A program made the position numbers and the translations under genes. Shown here piece by piece: positions 22,774-32,514 of a stretch of 64,000 bases of DNA. The stretch spans positions 1 through 64,000 of the forward strand of contig PHCC01000019.1 in NCBI GenBank assembly GCA_002842215.1, given 5' to 3'. Each line of letters opens with the position of its first letter. The first letter of the stretch is position 1. The DNA comes from Betaproteobacteria bacterium HGW-Betaproteobacteria-9 (GTDB lineage Bacteria; Pseudomonadota; Gammaproteobacteria; Burkholderiales; Burkholderiaceae_C). Below the pieces are notes generated by a model. It saw only the letters and a list, made by a program, of their open reading frames with translations, did not search any database and was not told the origin of the DNA.

Positions 22774-24689
22774 GTTCTCGTGGACTCAGGCTTCAGCCAC
22801 AACACCGCCAGTGGCGGCAGTGTGAACGCCGCCGACCAGTGCTGGCCGTGCAGGGGCACGTCTTCGGCCAGCACGTTGCCGTGGTTGCCCACGTTGCTGC
22901 CGCCGTAGTGGGTCGAATCGGTGTTGAGCCGCTCTTGCCAGCGGCCGGCGTGGGGCAGGCCCACGCGGTAGCCATGGCGCACCATGGGCGTGAGGTTGGC
23001 GATCAGCACCGCCGTGTCTTCGAGCCGGTGGCCGTAGCGCGCAAAGGCCAGCACCGAGTGGTCGACGTCGTCCACCACCAGCCACTGAAAGCTGTTGGGG
23101 TCGGTGTCGCGCGCGTGCAGCGCGGCTTCGTCACGGTAGGCGTGGTTCAGGTCGCGCACCAACTGCTGCACGCCGGCGTGGGCCGGGTCGCCCAGCAGGT
23201 GCCAGGGCAGCTCGCTGTCGTGGTCCCACTCGGTGGGCTGGGCCAGTTCGGCGCCCATGAAGAGCAGCTTCTTGCCCGGGTGGGCGTACATCCAGGCGTA
23301 GAGCGCGCGCAGGTTGGCGAGCTGCTGCCAGCGGTCGCCGGCCATCTTGCCCAGCAGCGAACCCTTGCCGTGCACCACCTCGTCGTGCGAGAGCGGCAGG
23401 CAATAGTCCTCGCTGTGCGCGTACATCATCGCGAAGGTGAGCTTGTTGTGGTGCCAGCGCCGGTGCACCGGGTCCATCGAGAAGTAGGCCAGGGTGTCGT
23501 GCATCCAGCCCATGTTCCATTTGTGGTCGAAGCCCAGACCGCCCTCGGCCACGGCGCCGGTCACGCGCGGGAAGGCGGTGGACTCTTCGGCGATGGTGGT
23601 GGCCTGCGGCGCTTCGCGCTGCAGCACCTCGTGCACCTCGCGCAGGAAGGCAATGGCCTCGTAGTTTTCGCGCCCGCCGTCGCGGTTGGGCACCCACTCG
23701 CCGGGCGGGCGGCTGTAGTCGCGGTAGAGCATGGAGGCGACCGCGTCGACGCGCAGGCCGTCGATGCCGTACTGCTCGACCCAGAACAGCGCGTTGCCGA
23801 CCAGGAAGTTGCGCACCTCGTGGCGACCGAAGTTGTAGATGAGGGTGTTCCAGTCGCGGTGGAAACCTTCGCGCGGGTCGGCGTGTTCGTACAGCGCGGT
23901 GCCGTCGAAGCGCGCCAGCGCGTGTTCGTCGGTGGGGAAGTGGGCCGGCACCCAGTCCAGGATGATCTTCAGCCCGGCGGCGTGCACGGCGTCCACGAAG
24001 CGGCGGAAGGCGTCGGGTGAGCCGTGGCGCGCGGTGGGTGAATACAGGCCGGTGGGCTGGTAGCCCCAGGAGGCGTAGAACGGGTGTTCGCTGACGGGCA
24101 GCAGTTCCAGGTGCGTGAAACCCAGGCCGGCGGCGTAAGGCACGAGGTGCACTGCCAGGTCGTCCCAGGTCGGCAGGGTGTGCGGTCCTTCGGGGCGCTT
24201 CCACGAACCGGGGTGCACTTCGTAGATGGCCATGGGCGCGGCGGGGCGGGTGTGTGCCGCGGCCGGCGCCGGTGCGGCCCGCAGCGGTTCGCACACGCGG
24301 GCGGCGTTGCCCGGGGGCAGCTCGGTTTCTCGGGCGTAGGGGTCGGTCTTCATCACGTGCCGGCCATCGGCCCCCTGCACATCGAACTTGTACCAGGCGC
24401 CCACGCCGGCACCGGGCACGAACAGCTCCCACACACCGCACTCGGGGCGAAACCGCATGGGCTGTGGCTGCCAGCCGTTGAAGTCACCGGTCAGGCCCAC
24501 GTGGCGCGCGTGCGGCGCCCAGACGGCGAACGCGGTGCCCGCCACGCCGTCCATCTCGGTGGTGTGGGCGCCCAGCTTTTGCCAGGGCCGCAGGTGCTTG
24601 CCTTCGGCCAGCAGCCAGGCATCGGTCTCACCGATCCAGAAGCTGGCGCGGGCGCCGGGTGGGGTGGGGGCGGTGGGTGGTGGGTTCAT
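22770..24689 (-). CDS. glgB: 1,4-alpha-glucan branching enzyme
   Basis: GlgB introduces alpha-1,6 branches into glycogen. The 639-residue protein lacks the extra N-terminal module of the longer E. coli type and starts with one CBM48 (about 40-125, [18 protein letters not shown]). Catalytic features are DWVPAHFP near 248, the nucleophile in [17 protein letters not shown] near 312, Glu in IAEESTAFP near 367 and [14 protein letters not shown] near 435. An ATG at 24689 was preferred over a GTG ten codons upstream. It is the first gene of the block. Confidence 0.96.
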   Translation of the reverse strand: MNPPPTAPTPPGARASFWIGETDAWLLAEGKHLRPWQKLGAHTTEMDGVAGTAFAVWAPHARHVGLTGDFNGWQPQPMRFRPECGVWELFVPGAGVGAWYKFDVQGADGRHVMKTDPYARETELPPGNAARVCEPLRAAPAPAAAHTRPAAPMAIYEVHPGSWKRPEGPHTLPTWDDLAVHLVPYAAGLGFTHLELLPVSEHPFYASWGYQPTGLYSPTARHGSPDAFRRFVDAVHAAGLKIILDWVPAHFPTDEHALARFDGTALYEHADPREGFHRDWNTLIYNFGRHEVRNFLVGNALFWVEQYGIDGLRVDAVASMLYRDYSRPPGEWVPNRDGGRENYEAIAFLREVHEVLQREAPQATTIAEESTAFPRVTGAVAEGGLGFDHKWNMGWMHDTLAYFSMDPVHRRWHHNKLTFAMMYAHSEDYCLPLSHDEVVHGKGSLLGKMAGDRWQQLANLRALYAWMYAHPGKKLLFMGAELAQPTEWDHDSELPWHLLGDPAHAGVQQLVRDLNHAYRDEAALHARDTDPNSFQWLVVDDVDHSVLAFARYGHRLEDTAVLIANLTPMVRHGYRVGLPHAGRWQERLNTDSTHYGGSNVGNHGNVLAEDVPLHGQHWSAAFTLPPLAVLWLKPESTRT

Positions 24690-24785
24690 GGGGGGCACGC
24701 TGTTGGGCCATTCTGGCACCGATCGGGAACCCGCTGGTTACATCCTGAGGCGGTTGGGTCCTGCTCTTGGGGGCCCGGAACGCCC

Positions 24786-25736
24786 ATGAGCCTCGGCGAC
24801 AATGTGCAGATGATTCTGGACTCCCGATTTCTCACCCCCCGGCGCCTGCTCATGGCGTCCGTGGTGGTTGCACTCATCACCATCACGCTCAAGACCCTGG
24901 CCTGGGTGGTCACCGATTCTGTGGGGCTGTTGTCGGACGCGATGGAGTCGCTGGTCAACCTGGCGAGCGCCATTTTCGGCCTCGTGATGGTGACCATTGC
25001 CGCGCGCCCGGCCGACGAAGACCACCCTTATGGGCACCACAAGGCCGAGTATTTTTCGTCAGGTTTTGAGGGCATCCTGATCATCGTGGCGGCGCTGGGC
25101 ATCGTCTGGACGGCGGTGCACCGGTTGCTCGATCCGCAACCCATCGAGCAGGTGGGCTGGGGTCTGGCGCTGTCGGTGGCCAGTTCGGCGCTCAACGGGC
25201 TGCTGGCCTGGGTGATGTTCCGGGCAGCGAAACAGCACCGGTCCATCGCACTGGAAGCCGATGCCAAACACCTGATCACCGACGTCTGGACCTCGGCCGG
25301 CGTGGTGGTCGGCATCGCGCTGGTGCACTTCACCGGCTGGCTCTGGCTCGACCCGGTGGTCGCCATCGGCGTGGCGCTGAACATCCTGAAGGAGGGCTTT
25401 CATCTGATGTGGCGTTCGTCGCAGGGGCTGATGGACGAAGCGGTGGAGCCCGAGGTCATGGCCACCATTCAGCAGACGCTCGATGGTTTCGCGAGCCAGC
25501 GCGACGAGGTTTCCATCATCCGTTTCGACCATGTCAGTACCCGCAAGGCCGGCCAGCGCCGCTTTGTGGACATGCACATGCACATGCCCGCGAGCTGGTC
25601 GCTGGGGCGGTCTGCAGCCGTTCGCGCCAGCGTAGAACAAGCGCTGATGAGCGCCGTGCCCGGCTTGCGCGCGTCGATCCAGTTGCTGCCCAGCGACGTG
25701 GAAGCCCACTTCGACGATCCCAGGGATCTCATATGA
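24786..25736 (+). CDS. Cation diffusion facilitator (FieF-like metal exporter)
   Basis: CDF proteins export divalent metals such as Zn, Fe or Mn by proton antiport across the inner membrane. The 316-residue protein has about six membrane helices between residues 20 and 210, the metal-site motif SDAMESLVN in helix 2 near 62 and HLITD near 162 in helix 5, and a C-terminal cytosolic dimerisation domain from about 220 (VSIIRFDHVSTRKAGQRRFVDMHM). A His-containing loop HPYGHHKAEYF follows helix 2. Metal choice cannot be read. The ATG at 24786 follows a G-rich stretch; an ATG at 24810 is a possible shorter start. Confidence 0.92.
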   Translation: MSLGDNVQMILDSRFLTPRRLLMASVVVALITITLKTLAWVVTDSVGLLSDAMESLVNLASAIFGLVMVTIAARPADEDHPYGHHKAEYFSSGFEGILIIVAALGIVWTAVHRLLDPQPIEQVGWGLALSVASSALNGLLAWVMFRAAKQHRSIALEADAKHLITDVWTSAGVVVGIALVHFTGWLWLDPVVAIGVALNILKEGFHLMWRSSQGLMDEAVEPEVMATIQQTLDGFASQRDEVSIIRFDHVSTRKAGQRRFVDMHMHMPASWSLGRSAAVRASVEQALMSAVPGLRASIQLLPSDVEAHFDDPRDLI

Positions 25737-25856
25737 GGCCCACCCCCGCCGCGCTTCGCGCGACCCCCTCGAGGGGGCGGCACTGGCCGTCCGGCGAAGC
25801 CGGCCCGGCGGTGCCCTGGGCTTGCTTCTTCACGCGTTGCGCTGGTGGTTGCTGAC
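25737..25856. repeat. Dispersed GC-rich intergenic repeat, inverted copy (25747-25815)
   Basis: The reverse complement of 25747-25815 begins GGCACCGCCGGGCCGGC and nearly repeats 11319-11387, including the CCGGC-Tnn-GCCGG core (plus-strand 25791-25803) and a CCCCCTCGAGGGGG hairpin at 25764-25777. It occupies most of the gap between the CDF gene and dtd, with no gene of its own. Confidence 0.75.
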
Positions 25857-26297
25857 ATGATGGCTTTGCTGCAACGCGTGAGCGAAGCCCGCGTGGTCAT
25901 CGCGGGTGAAACCGTGGGCCAGATCGGTGCCGGGCTGCTGGTGCTGGTGTGTGCGGAACCGGATGACACTGAGGCCGTGGGCCAGAAGCTGCTGGCCAAG
26001 ATCCTCAAGCTGCGCATCTTTGCCGACGAGGCTGGCAAGATGAACCGCAGCGTGCAGGACGTGGGCGGTGGCCTGCTGATCGTGAGCCAGTTCACCCTCG
26101 CGGCGGACACCAAAAACGGCAACCGGCCCGGCTTCACCAACGCCGCGCCGCCGGCCCTGGGCGAGGCGCTGTACGACCGCTTTGTCGAAGCCGCCCGCGC
26201 GCAGCACCCGGTGGTGCAGACCGGGCGGTTTGGCGCCGACATGCAGGTGCACCTGGTCAACGACGGCCCGGTGACGATTCCCTTGAACATGAACTGA
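25857..26297 (+). CDS. dtd: D-aminoacyl-tRNA deacylase
   Basis: Dtd hydrolyses D-aminoacyl-tRNAs (and glycyl-tRNA-Ala) to keep D-amino acids out of proteins. The 146-residue protein has the family start [13 protein letters not shown], the SQFTLAAD motif near residue 80 (SQFTL motif) and NDGPVTIPL near 136 (the Gly-cisPro-type GPVT motif). Two adjacent ATGs (25857 and 25860) are possible starts. It is followed after 5 bp by the chorismatase gene. Confidence 0.96.
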   Translation: MMALLQRVSEARVVIAGETVGQIGAGLLVLVCAEPDDTEAVGQKLLAKILKLRIFADEAGKMNRSVQDVGGGLLIVSQFTLAADTKNGNRPGFTNAAPPALGEALYDRFVEAARAQHPVVQTGRFGADMQVHLVNDGPVTIPLNMN

Positions 26298-26302
26298 GTG
26301 GC

Positions 26303-27283
26303 ATGGCCCTGATTTTTCATTCTTCCGCGAACCCCGTCGCTGCCGGCCATGTGCTGGGCGCGAGCCTGGTGGGTGAACCCTGGAACGGCGCAGCGCCGGC
26401 CTGGCCGCTGCAACCGCTGCGCGCGCCCCTGCTGGGCGCGGGCAGCACGCCGTGGCACGAGGCCTGGCTGGTGGACAGCGCGCCCCTGTCGGGCGAGAGC
26501 GAGGGCATCCACTGGCGGCGCCAGGGCGACCAGCTCTTTGGCGTGATCGAGATCGACGAGAGCCCGGACGTCGGGCTGCAGGCCGCCAGCGAAGCCGCGT
26601 ATGCGCGCCTCTTTCGCCTGCTCGACGCTCAGGGCCTGCCGCACCTGTGGCGGCTCTGGAACTACATGGCCGACATCAACCGGGACCAACAAGGCCTGGA
26701 GCGTTACCGGCAGTTCAACCTGGGCCGCGCCCAGGCGTTCGAGGGCGCTTCGCGCTGCGTGGTGGGCCGGGTGCCCGCTGCCTGTGCACTGGGGGTGCGC
26801 TCCGGCCCGCTGTCGGTCGCTTTTCTGGCCGGGTCCACGCCGGCTGTGCCGGTGGAGAACCCGCGCCAGGTCAGCGCCTTTCTCTACCCCAGCGACTATG
26901 GGCCGCGCAGCCCGACTTTTTCACGCGCGGCCCTGGTCTATCCGCCGGGGCAGGAGCTGCTGTTCATTTCAGGCACGGCGAGCATCGTCGGTCACCAGAG
27001 CGTGCACCTGGACGACGTGGTGGCGCAGACCCGCGAGAGCCTGGACAACATCGAGGCCGTGCTGGCCGAGGCGCAGCGCCTCAGTCCCCAGGGGGTTTTT
27101 GCGCTCGCCGATCTGAGCTACCGGGTCTACATCCGCCACGCGGCTGACCTGGGCGCCGTGATGGCCGTGATGGCCGGGCGCGTGGCCAGCGCTGAAACCC
27201 TGTACCTGCAGGCCGACGTGTGCCGCAGCGAGTTGCTGGTGGAGATCGAGGCCCAAGGGCTGCGCGTGGTTCAGGCCGCGTAA
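26303..27283 (+). CDS. Chorismatase (FkbO/Hyg5/XanB2-like chorismate lyase)
   Basis: The 326-residue protein has no signal peptide and resembles chorismatases, which share a YjgF/Rid-like fold and convert chorismate to hydroxybenzoate or dihydroxy-cyclohexadiene products plus pyruvate. Family features are [12 protein letters not shown] near 114-125, [14 protein letters not shown] near 133-146, and [30 protein letters not shown] near 218-247. In Xanthomonas, XanB2 supplies 3- and 4-hydroxybenzoate for pigment and ubiquinone. Which product is made here is not readable from sequence. It overlaps the ybeY stop by 13 bp, tail to tail. Confidence 0.82.
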   Translation: MALIFHSSANPVAAGHVLGASLVGEPWNGAAPAWPLQPLRAPLLGAGSTPWHEAWLVDSAPLSGESEGIHWRRQGDQLFGVIEIDESPDVGLQAASEAAYARLFRLLDAQGLPHLWRLWNYMADINRDQQGLERYRQFNLGRAQAFEGASRCVVGRVPAACALGVRSGPLSVAFLAGSTPAVPVENPRQVSAFLYPSDYGPRSPTFSRAALVYPPGQELLFISGTASIVGHQSVHLDDVVAQTRESLDNIEAVLAEAQRLSPQGVFALADLSYRVYIRHAADLGAVMAVMAGRVASAETLYLQADVCRSELLVEIEAQGLRVVQAA

Positions 27284-27729
27284 GGGTTCGGCTGCCCCAG
27301 CCCGGCCAGGATCGCCGTCTCGCGCGCTTCCATCGCTTCGGCGTCGGCCTCGCTGGTCTCGTGGTCCCAGCCCTGGGCGTGCAGGGTGCCGTGCACCAGC
27401 AGGTGCGCGTAGTGTTCGGCCAGCGGCTTCTTCAGTTCCTTCGCCTCCCGCGCCACCACCGGCGCGCACAGCACCAGGTCGGCCATCACCAGCGGTTCCG
27501 TGGCGTAGTCGAAGGTGAGCACGTTGGTGGCGTAGTCCTTGCCACGGTAGTCGCGGTTCAGGGCCTGACCTTCTTCGGCATCGACGATGCGCACGGTGAT
27601 CTCGGCATCGGCGTCCAGCGCGTGGCGGATGCAGCGGGCGACGGTGTGACGCGGCAGCGCGGCGCGGTGGAGGGCGGCATCGGCCAGCGCGCCGAACTGC
27701 AGGGAGAGACTCAATGAGGGCAGGGCCAT
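27271..27729 (-). CDS. ybeY: Endoribonuclease YbeY (rRNA maturation factor)
   Basis: YbeY is a zinc-dependent RNase needed for 16S rRNA 3'-end maturation and ribosome quality control. The 152-residue protein has the H3 zinc motif [11 protein letters not shown] near residues 113-123, preceded by ATNVLTFDY. It lies 7 bp after phoH in the same direction, the usual phoH-ybeY pair. Confidence 0.96.
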   Translation of the reverse strand: MALPSLSLSLQFGALADAALHRAALPRHTVARCIRHALDADAEITVRIVDAEEGQALNRDYRGKDYATNVLTFDYATEPLVMADLVLCAPVVAREAKELKKPLAEHYAHLLVHGTLHAQGWDHETSEADAEAMEARETAILAGLGQPNPYAA

Positions 27730-27736
27730 GGTGTGA

Positions 27737-28723
27737 TCAGGTGGCTTTGCGGCGTACGCGTTTGGGCAGAGGCGGCAGTCGATCGTCGGCCTCGTTGCTG
27801 CGCGCGTCGTAGGCGTCCACGATACGCGCCACCAGCGGGTGGCGCACCACGTCGGCGCTGCTCAGGCGCGTGATGGCGATGCCTTGCACGCGTTTGAGCA
27901 CGCGTTCGGCGTCGATCAGGCCGCTGAGTTCGGTGCGTGGCAGGTCGATCTGGCTCACGTCGCCGGTAACCACGGCCTTGCTGCCGAAACCGATGCGGGT
28001 CAGGAACATCTTCATCTGCTCCACCGTGGTGTTTTGCGCTTCGTCGAGGATCACGAAGGCGTGGTTGAGCGTGCGCCCGCGCATGAAGGCCAGCGGCGCG
28101 ATCTCGATCTGCTGGCGCTCGAACGCCTTCTGCACTTTGTCGAAACCCATCAGATCGTGCAACGCGTCGTAGAGCGGGCGCAAATACGGGTCTACTTTCT
28201 GGCCCAGATCGCCGGGCAGGAAACCGAGTTTTTCGCCGGCTTCCACCGCCGGGCGGGTGAGGATGATCTTCTGCACCGCGCTGCGCTCCAGCGCGTCCAC
28301 CGCGCAGGCCACGGCCAGATACGTCTTGCCGGTGCCGGCGGGGCCGATGCCAAAGGTGATGTCGTGCGTGGCCATGTTTTCCAGGTAGCGCGCCTGGGCC
28401 GGCGTGCGCCCGCGAACCTCGCCGCGCCGCGTCTGCATCGCCAGTGCGCCGTCGCCCGGCTCGGCCAGCGCGGTGTCGCCGCTCAGCATCAGCTGCACGG
28501 TTTCCGCCGGGATCGGCTTCTTCGCCATCTCGTACAGCGCCTGCAGCGTTTCCAGCGCCTGATTGGCCTTGGCCTTGGGGCCTTCGATGCGGAACTGCTC
28601 GAAGCGGTGCGCCACCTTGACCTGCAGGCCCGCTTCAATGCTGCGGATGTGGCTGTCCATCGGCCCGCAGAGGTGGCCCATGCGCAGGTTGTCGGGCGGG
28701 GAGAAGGTGTGGCGGAGGATCAA
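27737..28723 (-). CDS. phoH: PhoH family ATPase
   Basis: The 328-residue protein is a PhoH-type P-loop ATPase, found beside ybeY and thought to act in RNA metabolism. It has an N-terminal KH-like region, Walker [12 protein letters not shown] near 127 and a Walker B VILDEAQN near 223. The frame runs open into ruvA on the other strand; relatives begin MILRHTF, which here would start with a TTG at 28721-28723, so this start was chosen. An ATG at 28681 would lose 14 residues. It diverges from ruvA with only 40 bp between. Confidence 0.93.
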   Translation of the reverse strand: MILRHTFSPPDNLRMGHLCGPMDSHIRSIEAGLQVKVAHRFEQFRIEGPKAKANQALETLQALYEMAKKPIPAETVQLMLSGDTALAEPGDGALAMQTRRGEVRGRTPAQARYLENMATHDITFGIGPAGTGKTYLAVACAVDALERSAVQKIILTRPAVEAGEKLGFLPGDLGQKVDPYLRPLYDALHDLMGFDKVQKAFERQQIEIAPLAFMRGRTLNHAFVILDEAQNTTVEQMKMFLTRIGFGSKAVVTGDVSQIDLPRTELSGLIDAERVLKRVQGIAITRLSSADVVRHPLVARIVDAYDARSNEADDRLPPLPKRVRRKAT

Positions 28724-28763
28724 ACCGATAATCCCGAAAGATGAATGGACCGAGGAATCCCCA

Positions 28764-29342
28764 ATGATAGGCAAGTTGACCGGCACGCTGCTGGAGAAGA
28801 ACCCACCCCAGATTGTGATCGACTGCCACGGCGTGGGTTACGAAGTGGATGTGCCCATGAGCACCTTCTACAACCTGCCCGCGCTGGGCGGAAAAGTGGC
28901 GTTGCTCACGCACTTCGTGGTGCGCGAAGACGCGCAGCTGCTCTACGGCTTTGGCAGCGCGCCCGAGCGCGAGGCCTTTCGCCAGCTGGTCAAGATCAGC
29001 GGCATCGGCCCACGCACGGCGCTCTCGGTGCTCTCGGGCATGAGCGTGGGCGACCTGGCGCAGGCGGTGACCGCGCAGGACGCGGGCCGCATCATCAAGG
29101 TGCCGGGCATCGGAAAGAAGACGGCCGAGCGCCTGCTGCTGGAGCTCAAGGGCAAGCTCGGCGCCGACCTGCCGCTGTCTGGCTTCGGCCCGGCGCGCAG
29201 CGATGCGCAAAGCGACATCCAACAAGCGCTGATGGCGCTGGGCTACAACGAAAAAGACGCGGCGGCGGCGCTCAAGGCCCTGCCGGTGGACGTGGGCGTG
29301 AGCGAGGGCATCAAGCTGGCGCTGAAGGCTTTGACGAAGTGA
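28764..29342 (+). CDS. ruvA: Holliday junction DNA helicase subunit RuvA
   Basis: RuvA binds four-way DNA junctions and loads the RuvB motor for branch migration. The 192-residue protein shows the OB-fold N-terminus [20 protein letters not shown], two helix-hairpin-helix motifs ([18 protein letters not shown] near 75-92 and [21 protein letters not shown] near 111-131), and a C-terminal RuvB-binding domain (about 145-192). RuvB is encoded 3.2 kb downstream instead of next to it. Confidence 0.97.
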   Translation: MIGKLTGTLLEKNPPQIVIDCHGVGYEVDVPMSTFYNLPALGGKVALLTHFVVREDAQLLYGFGSAPEREAFRQLVKISGIGPRTALSVLSGMSVGDLAQAVTAQDAGRIIKVPGIGKKTAERLLLELKGKLGADLPLSGFGPARSDAQSDIQQALMALGYNEKDAAAALKALPVDVGVSEGIKLALKALTK

Positions 29343-29350
29343 GCCCAACT

Positions 29351-30334
29351 TCAGTGGATGATCATCCGGCCCGATCGGGCGATCTCGCGGTACCGGTTCG
29401 CATCGACCTTGATCAGGTGAGCGAGGTCCGATGCGCTTCCCCGCAACGGCTCGATGCCTGATATTTCGAGGTGCTCCCGGGTGGCGGGATCGTCCAGAAT
29501 TCTGGCCACATCGCGTGCGATCCGGTCGACCACATCGGGAGACAGACCCGCCGGCCCCATGAGTGCTTTCCAGGTCGACATGTCAAAGCCCTGCAAACCC
29601 TGCTCTTGAAGCGTTGGCACATCGGGCAGGAGCGGATAGCGTTGCGCCGATGAAATGCCCAGCACGCGCAGCCGCCCTGATCGCGCATGTGGCACCACCA
29701 GATTTGCGCTGACCACGGCCAGGGGAATCTGCCCCCCCAGGACATCCGTCAACACGGGAGCACATCCCCGATACCCGACCTGTGAAAAGCTCAGGCCGGT
29801 CTTCTTCATGAGCAGTTCCATCACGAAGTGAGAGGGTGACCCGATCCCGCAGGAACCATAGCTCTGTCCGGTGACCTGTGCGCCGGCCGCCTGAAGCTCT
29901 TGCACGTTCGAGGCTTTGACAGACGGGTGGGCGATCAGGGCCAAGGGACCCCTACCCAGCAACATGATGGGCGTCAGATCGTTTTCATGGTGATATGGGA
30001 GTTTTCCCTGCGCGGCCAGATTGGTCAGCATGGTGTCGTTTTGCAGCAGCAGCGTGTATCCGTCGGCCGGTGCTCTGACGACGTCCATGCTTCCGATGTT
30101 GCCCGAGGCACCAGGCCGGTTCTCTACCGTCACGGGCTGTCCCCACTGGCGTTGCAGTTCGCTGCCAATCACGCGGGCCACCACGTCCGAGCTGCCGCCG
30201 GCACTGTAGGGAACCACGATCCGGACGCTGCGGGACGGAAAGTTCTGTGCCAATGAGGGCGTCGCGCATACGACCATCAGGCACCACCCCGCGGCGAGCC
30301 GACGGGCCCAGGACGCACAGACGGTGGCACTCAT
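29351..30334 (-). CDS. Tripartite tricarboxylate transporter substrate-binding protein (Bug/TctC family)
   Basis: The 327-residue protein has a signal peptide (cleavage near residue 31, ATPSLAQ) and the Bug-family pattern RIVVPYSAGGSSDVVARVI near 40-58, VTVENRPGASGNIG near 69 and LLQNDTMLTN near 100. Such periplasmic proteins bind carboxylates or other small molecules; Burkholderiales carry many without cognate TctAB membrane subunits, and none is encoded here. Its ATG overlaps the stop of the upstream unknown gene (30331-30334). Codon use is less GC-biased than in neighbouring genes. Confidence 0.9.
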   Translation of the reverse strand: MSATVCASWARRLAAGWCLMVVCATPSLAQNFPSRSVRIVVPYSAGGSSDVVARVIGSELQRQWGQPVTVENRPGASGNIGSMDVVRAPADGYTLLLQNDTMLTNLAAQGKLPYHHENDLTPIMLLGRGPLALIAHPSVKASNVQELQAAGAQVTGQSYGSCGIGSPSHFVMELLMKKTGLSFSQVGYRGCAPVLTDVLGGQIPLAVVSANLVVPHARSGRLRVLGISSAQRYPLLPDVPTLQEQGLQGFDMSTWKALMGPAGLSPDVVDRIARDVARILDDPATREHLEISGIEPLRGSASDLAHLIKVDANRYREIARSGRMIIH

Positions 30335-31281
30335 GCCGCAGCCTTCACTCGGTCGTCCACGGGGGCGTTGTCCTTGTGGAACCACGGAAAGTGTGGGCGG
30401 GGATCCCCGTGCCCGAAATCCAGCGGATACCGGGTCATGTAGGTCTGTCGACCGTTCATGGCATGGAGGTTGGCGTGGCGAAAGTAGGCCATCGCCTCCT
30501 GGTCGTAGTGGCTCGCTCTGTCCCAGTCATCGACCTGGTCGCCGAAGGTCTCGACGAGATCCCTCTCGAACGGGTACAGGCAACAGTCAAGGATCTGTTG
30601 CCTCGTGTGGCGGTAGTGAATTGCCGAGGTGCGGAACCTGGTGTCCACAAAGATCGAAGTGGCCCGCTCGAGCAGGTGGGGCAAAGCGCCTGCCCGGTGT
30701 TCGGACACGCCCCAGTAAGGCGTGGGTTCGTACAGAAAAGCGTACAAGTCTTCGCCCAGCTGTGAACGGCTCAATCGGATCACGGGCAGAACCAGTTCCT
30801 CCATGAACCGCTGCCAGAACCGCGCGGAGCCGAACCAGTAGCTGCACATGCCGTAGTTCTGGTTGTGCTGCCGGCCCACGTTGACAATGTCCAGCGCCAC
30901 ACCGGCCAGATCCAGAACGCGCTGGTAACGCTGCTGGAGTTGGGAGTCCTGGTGCGTGATCTGTCCGCGATCAAAATTGTTGAAGCACAGGTAAACGTTC
31001 TGCGGGCGGGGATTGACCACGTAGATGTCATGACCAGGAGATTCATCCATCCACCGACGGACATCGTGACCATTCAGCAGACCCTTGGCATGAAAGCGGC
31101 TCGAAACGGCGCCCACGATGTCTGCCGTGCGATGCACATCGGCGGCATACAGTTCATCGAAGATCTGGAATTCGCGCAGGCCAGGCCTGGGGTTGTGGCG
31201 AAAATCCAGGGGTTCGAATCCGGGAACGATTTCAGCGAGGTGGCAATCCTCAATGCAATTCTGCAGAAGACGAATATTCAT
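30331..31281 (-). CDS. Protein of unknown function, possibly glycan-locus related
   Basis: I do not recognise this 316-residue protein with confidence. No signal peptide or membrane segment is visible. It is rich in aromatic residues and His, with stretches such as DIYVVNPRPQNVYLCFNNFD (about 84-103) and NYGMCSYWFGSARFWQRFME (about 142-161), which remind me of proteins in surface-polysaccharide loci that carry a NPFPQ-type segment followed by a N-YW-G segment. Base composition is visibly lower in G+C than in ruvA or ruvB. There is no Shine-Dalgarno-like sequence before the ATG at 31281. It is translationally coupled to the Bug-type binding protein, which may bring or sense its substrate. Confidence 0.7.
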   Translation of the reverse strand: MNIRLLQNCIEDCHLAEIVPGFEPLDFRHNPRPGLREFQIFDELYAADVHRTADIVGAVSSRFHAKGLLNGHDVRRWMDESPGHDIYVVNPRPQNVYLCFNNFDRGQITHQDSQLQQRYQRVLDLAGVALDIVNVGRQHNQNYGMCSYWFGSARFWQRFMEELVLPVIRLSRSQLGEDLYAFLYEPTPYWGVSEHRAGALPHLLERATSIFVDTRFRTSAIHYRHTRQQILDCCLYPFERDLVETFGDQVDDWDRASHYDQEAMAYFRHANLHAMNGRQTYMTRYPLDFGHGDPRPHFPWFHKDNAPVDDRVKAAA

Positions 31282-31340
31282 GAAGGAGGCAAGGTCTCAT
31301 AAGGAATTTTTCTTCATTGTGCCTGTGCGTCGCTTTTGAG

Positions 31341-32372
31341 TCACTTCCCCTCCCGCACCACCCGCCCGTTGAGCGCCTGCACCGGCCGCGCGTTCATCGG
31401 GAACAGCTGGGCAAACAGTTTCAGCTGCTCGCGGCTCACGGTCACGGGCTGCTTCATCACCATCCACAACACGCCTTCGGTGCAGGGCGGTGTGGTGAGT
31501 GAACCCATGAACTGGTAGTAACGCTGGTCTTGCGGTAGCAGTTCCTTCATGTCGATCAGCCCGGGCGGTAGGGGCACGCGGTCACCGGTGTCGAGTGGCA
31601 TGTGGGTCCAGACCTTGTGCACCAGATCGTTGGCCGTGCCCGGGTCGATCAGCACCGCCACCACGGCGAGCTGGCCCTGGTCGTTTTTGTGGACCAGGTG
31701 CGCGACCATGGCAAAACCCTTGTGGTTCACCTTTTCCTCCGCCGGGTGGTGGAAGTGGAACTGCAGCAACTGGTAGGTGGAGCCACGCACGGTCAGCGCG
31801 TTGCCGGCGTCCAGGTCGACCTGGATGGTGTGGCCGTTGTTGATCACGCTGCCGCCGCTGGGCTGGTGGTTGAAGACCAGCGGTTCGGCGGGGCCTTGCA
31901 GGGTGCCGGCTTCGTCGATGTGCACCGGTGACTGGCGCTGGCCGGTGGCGCAGGCGCCGAATTCGGGCTTCATCTCGGCCCAGTGTTCGGGGCCATGTGG
32001 ACCCGCGTAGCTCCAGTGGGCTTCGTGTGCGCCTGCGGCGGGCGCCTTGTGCAGGCGGGCCTTGCGGGGCTGGGCATGGGCCGTTGCGGTTTTTGCGGCG
32101 GCGTGTGGGGCAGGACCCGCTGATTCACCGACGATGACTTGCACCTTGTTGGGCCCCTGCCGGCTTTCGATGGCGGCCTTGATCCGGTCGATCACCGCCT
32201 GGGGGTTGCCGGATGCCGGCGGTGTGGCTTGGGCCGGCGGCGCCACCGGCGGGGTGCTGGCGGGGGCGTGCGACGGGGTCGGGTCGGCGGCGAACACGCT
32301 CGCTGCACCGCAGGCGCAGAGGGCGGCGAGCAGGGCGTGCAAGGCGGTGGCGGGTGCGGGACGTTGGGGCAT
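31341..32372 (-). CDS. Alpha-class carbonic anhydrase, exported
   Basis: Carbonic anhydrases interconvert CO2 and bicarbonate. The 343-residue protein has a signal peptide (about 1-28, ending SVFA), a Pro/Ala-rich linker (about 30-115), and an alpha-CA domain (about 118-343). Zinc ligands are seen in FHFHHPAEE near 205-213 and MVAHLVHK near 221-228, with the conserved GSLTTPPCTEGV near 290. Location is probably periplasmic. The central segment before the domain contains a predicted helical Ala/Lys-rich part of unknown role. Confidence 0.94.
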   Translation of the reverse strand: MPQRPAPATALHALLAALCACGAASVFAADPTPSHAPASTPPVAPPAQATPPASGNPQAVIDRIKAAIESRQGPNKVQVIVGESAGPAPHAAAKTATAHAQPRKARLHKAPAAGAHEAHWSYAGPHGPEHWAEMKPEFGACATGQRQSPVHIDEAGTLQGPAEPLVFNHQPSGGSVINNGHTIQVDLDAGNALTVRGSTYQLLQFHFHHPAEEKVNHKGFAMVAHLVHKNDQGQLAVVAVLIDPGTANDLVHKVWTHMPLDTGDRVPLPPGLIDMKELLPQDQRYYQFMGSLTTPPCTEGVLWMVMKQPVTVSREQLKLFAQLFPMNARPVQALNGRVVREGK

Positions 32373-32448
32373 GGCAGGGTGGACCGGGGTGACCGGGCCG
32401 CAGGCGTTGGGAGCGTTCTCCGCTGTATCGGCCGCGCCGCGGCTTCAC

Positions 32449-32476
32449 TTGAGCCAGCCGGGCTGGCCTGTATAGT
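32449..32476 (+). promoter_or_regulatory. Candidate sigma-70 promoter of ruvB
   Basis: TTGAGC (32449-32454) and TATAGT (32471-32476) are separated by 16 bp. Transcription would begin near 32483, which places the ATG at 32479 at or before the start site and supports the downstream GTG at 32515 as the ruvB start. Confidence 0.55.
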
Positions 32477-32514
32477 CAATGGCCGTTGCCCCGCCACCCC
32501 ATCGCCGCCCCGCC

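Noticed and set aside
20599..22908. 769-codon open frame on the plus strand opposite glgX
   Set aside because: glgX on the minus strand has all catalytic motifs of GH13; the plus frame has none.
27284..28763. Possible riboswitch or small RNA near ybeY/phoH
   Set aside because: Gaps here are 7 and 40 bp, too short, and no structured element was seen.
29343..29350. Attachment site or direct repeat flanking the low-GC cassette
   Set aside because: I looked for matching direct repeats next to ruvA and before the carbonic anhydrase or ruvB start and found none I could defend by eye.
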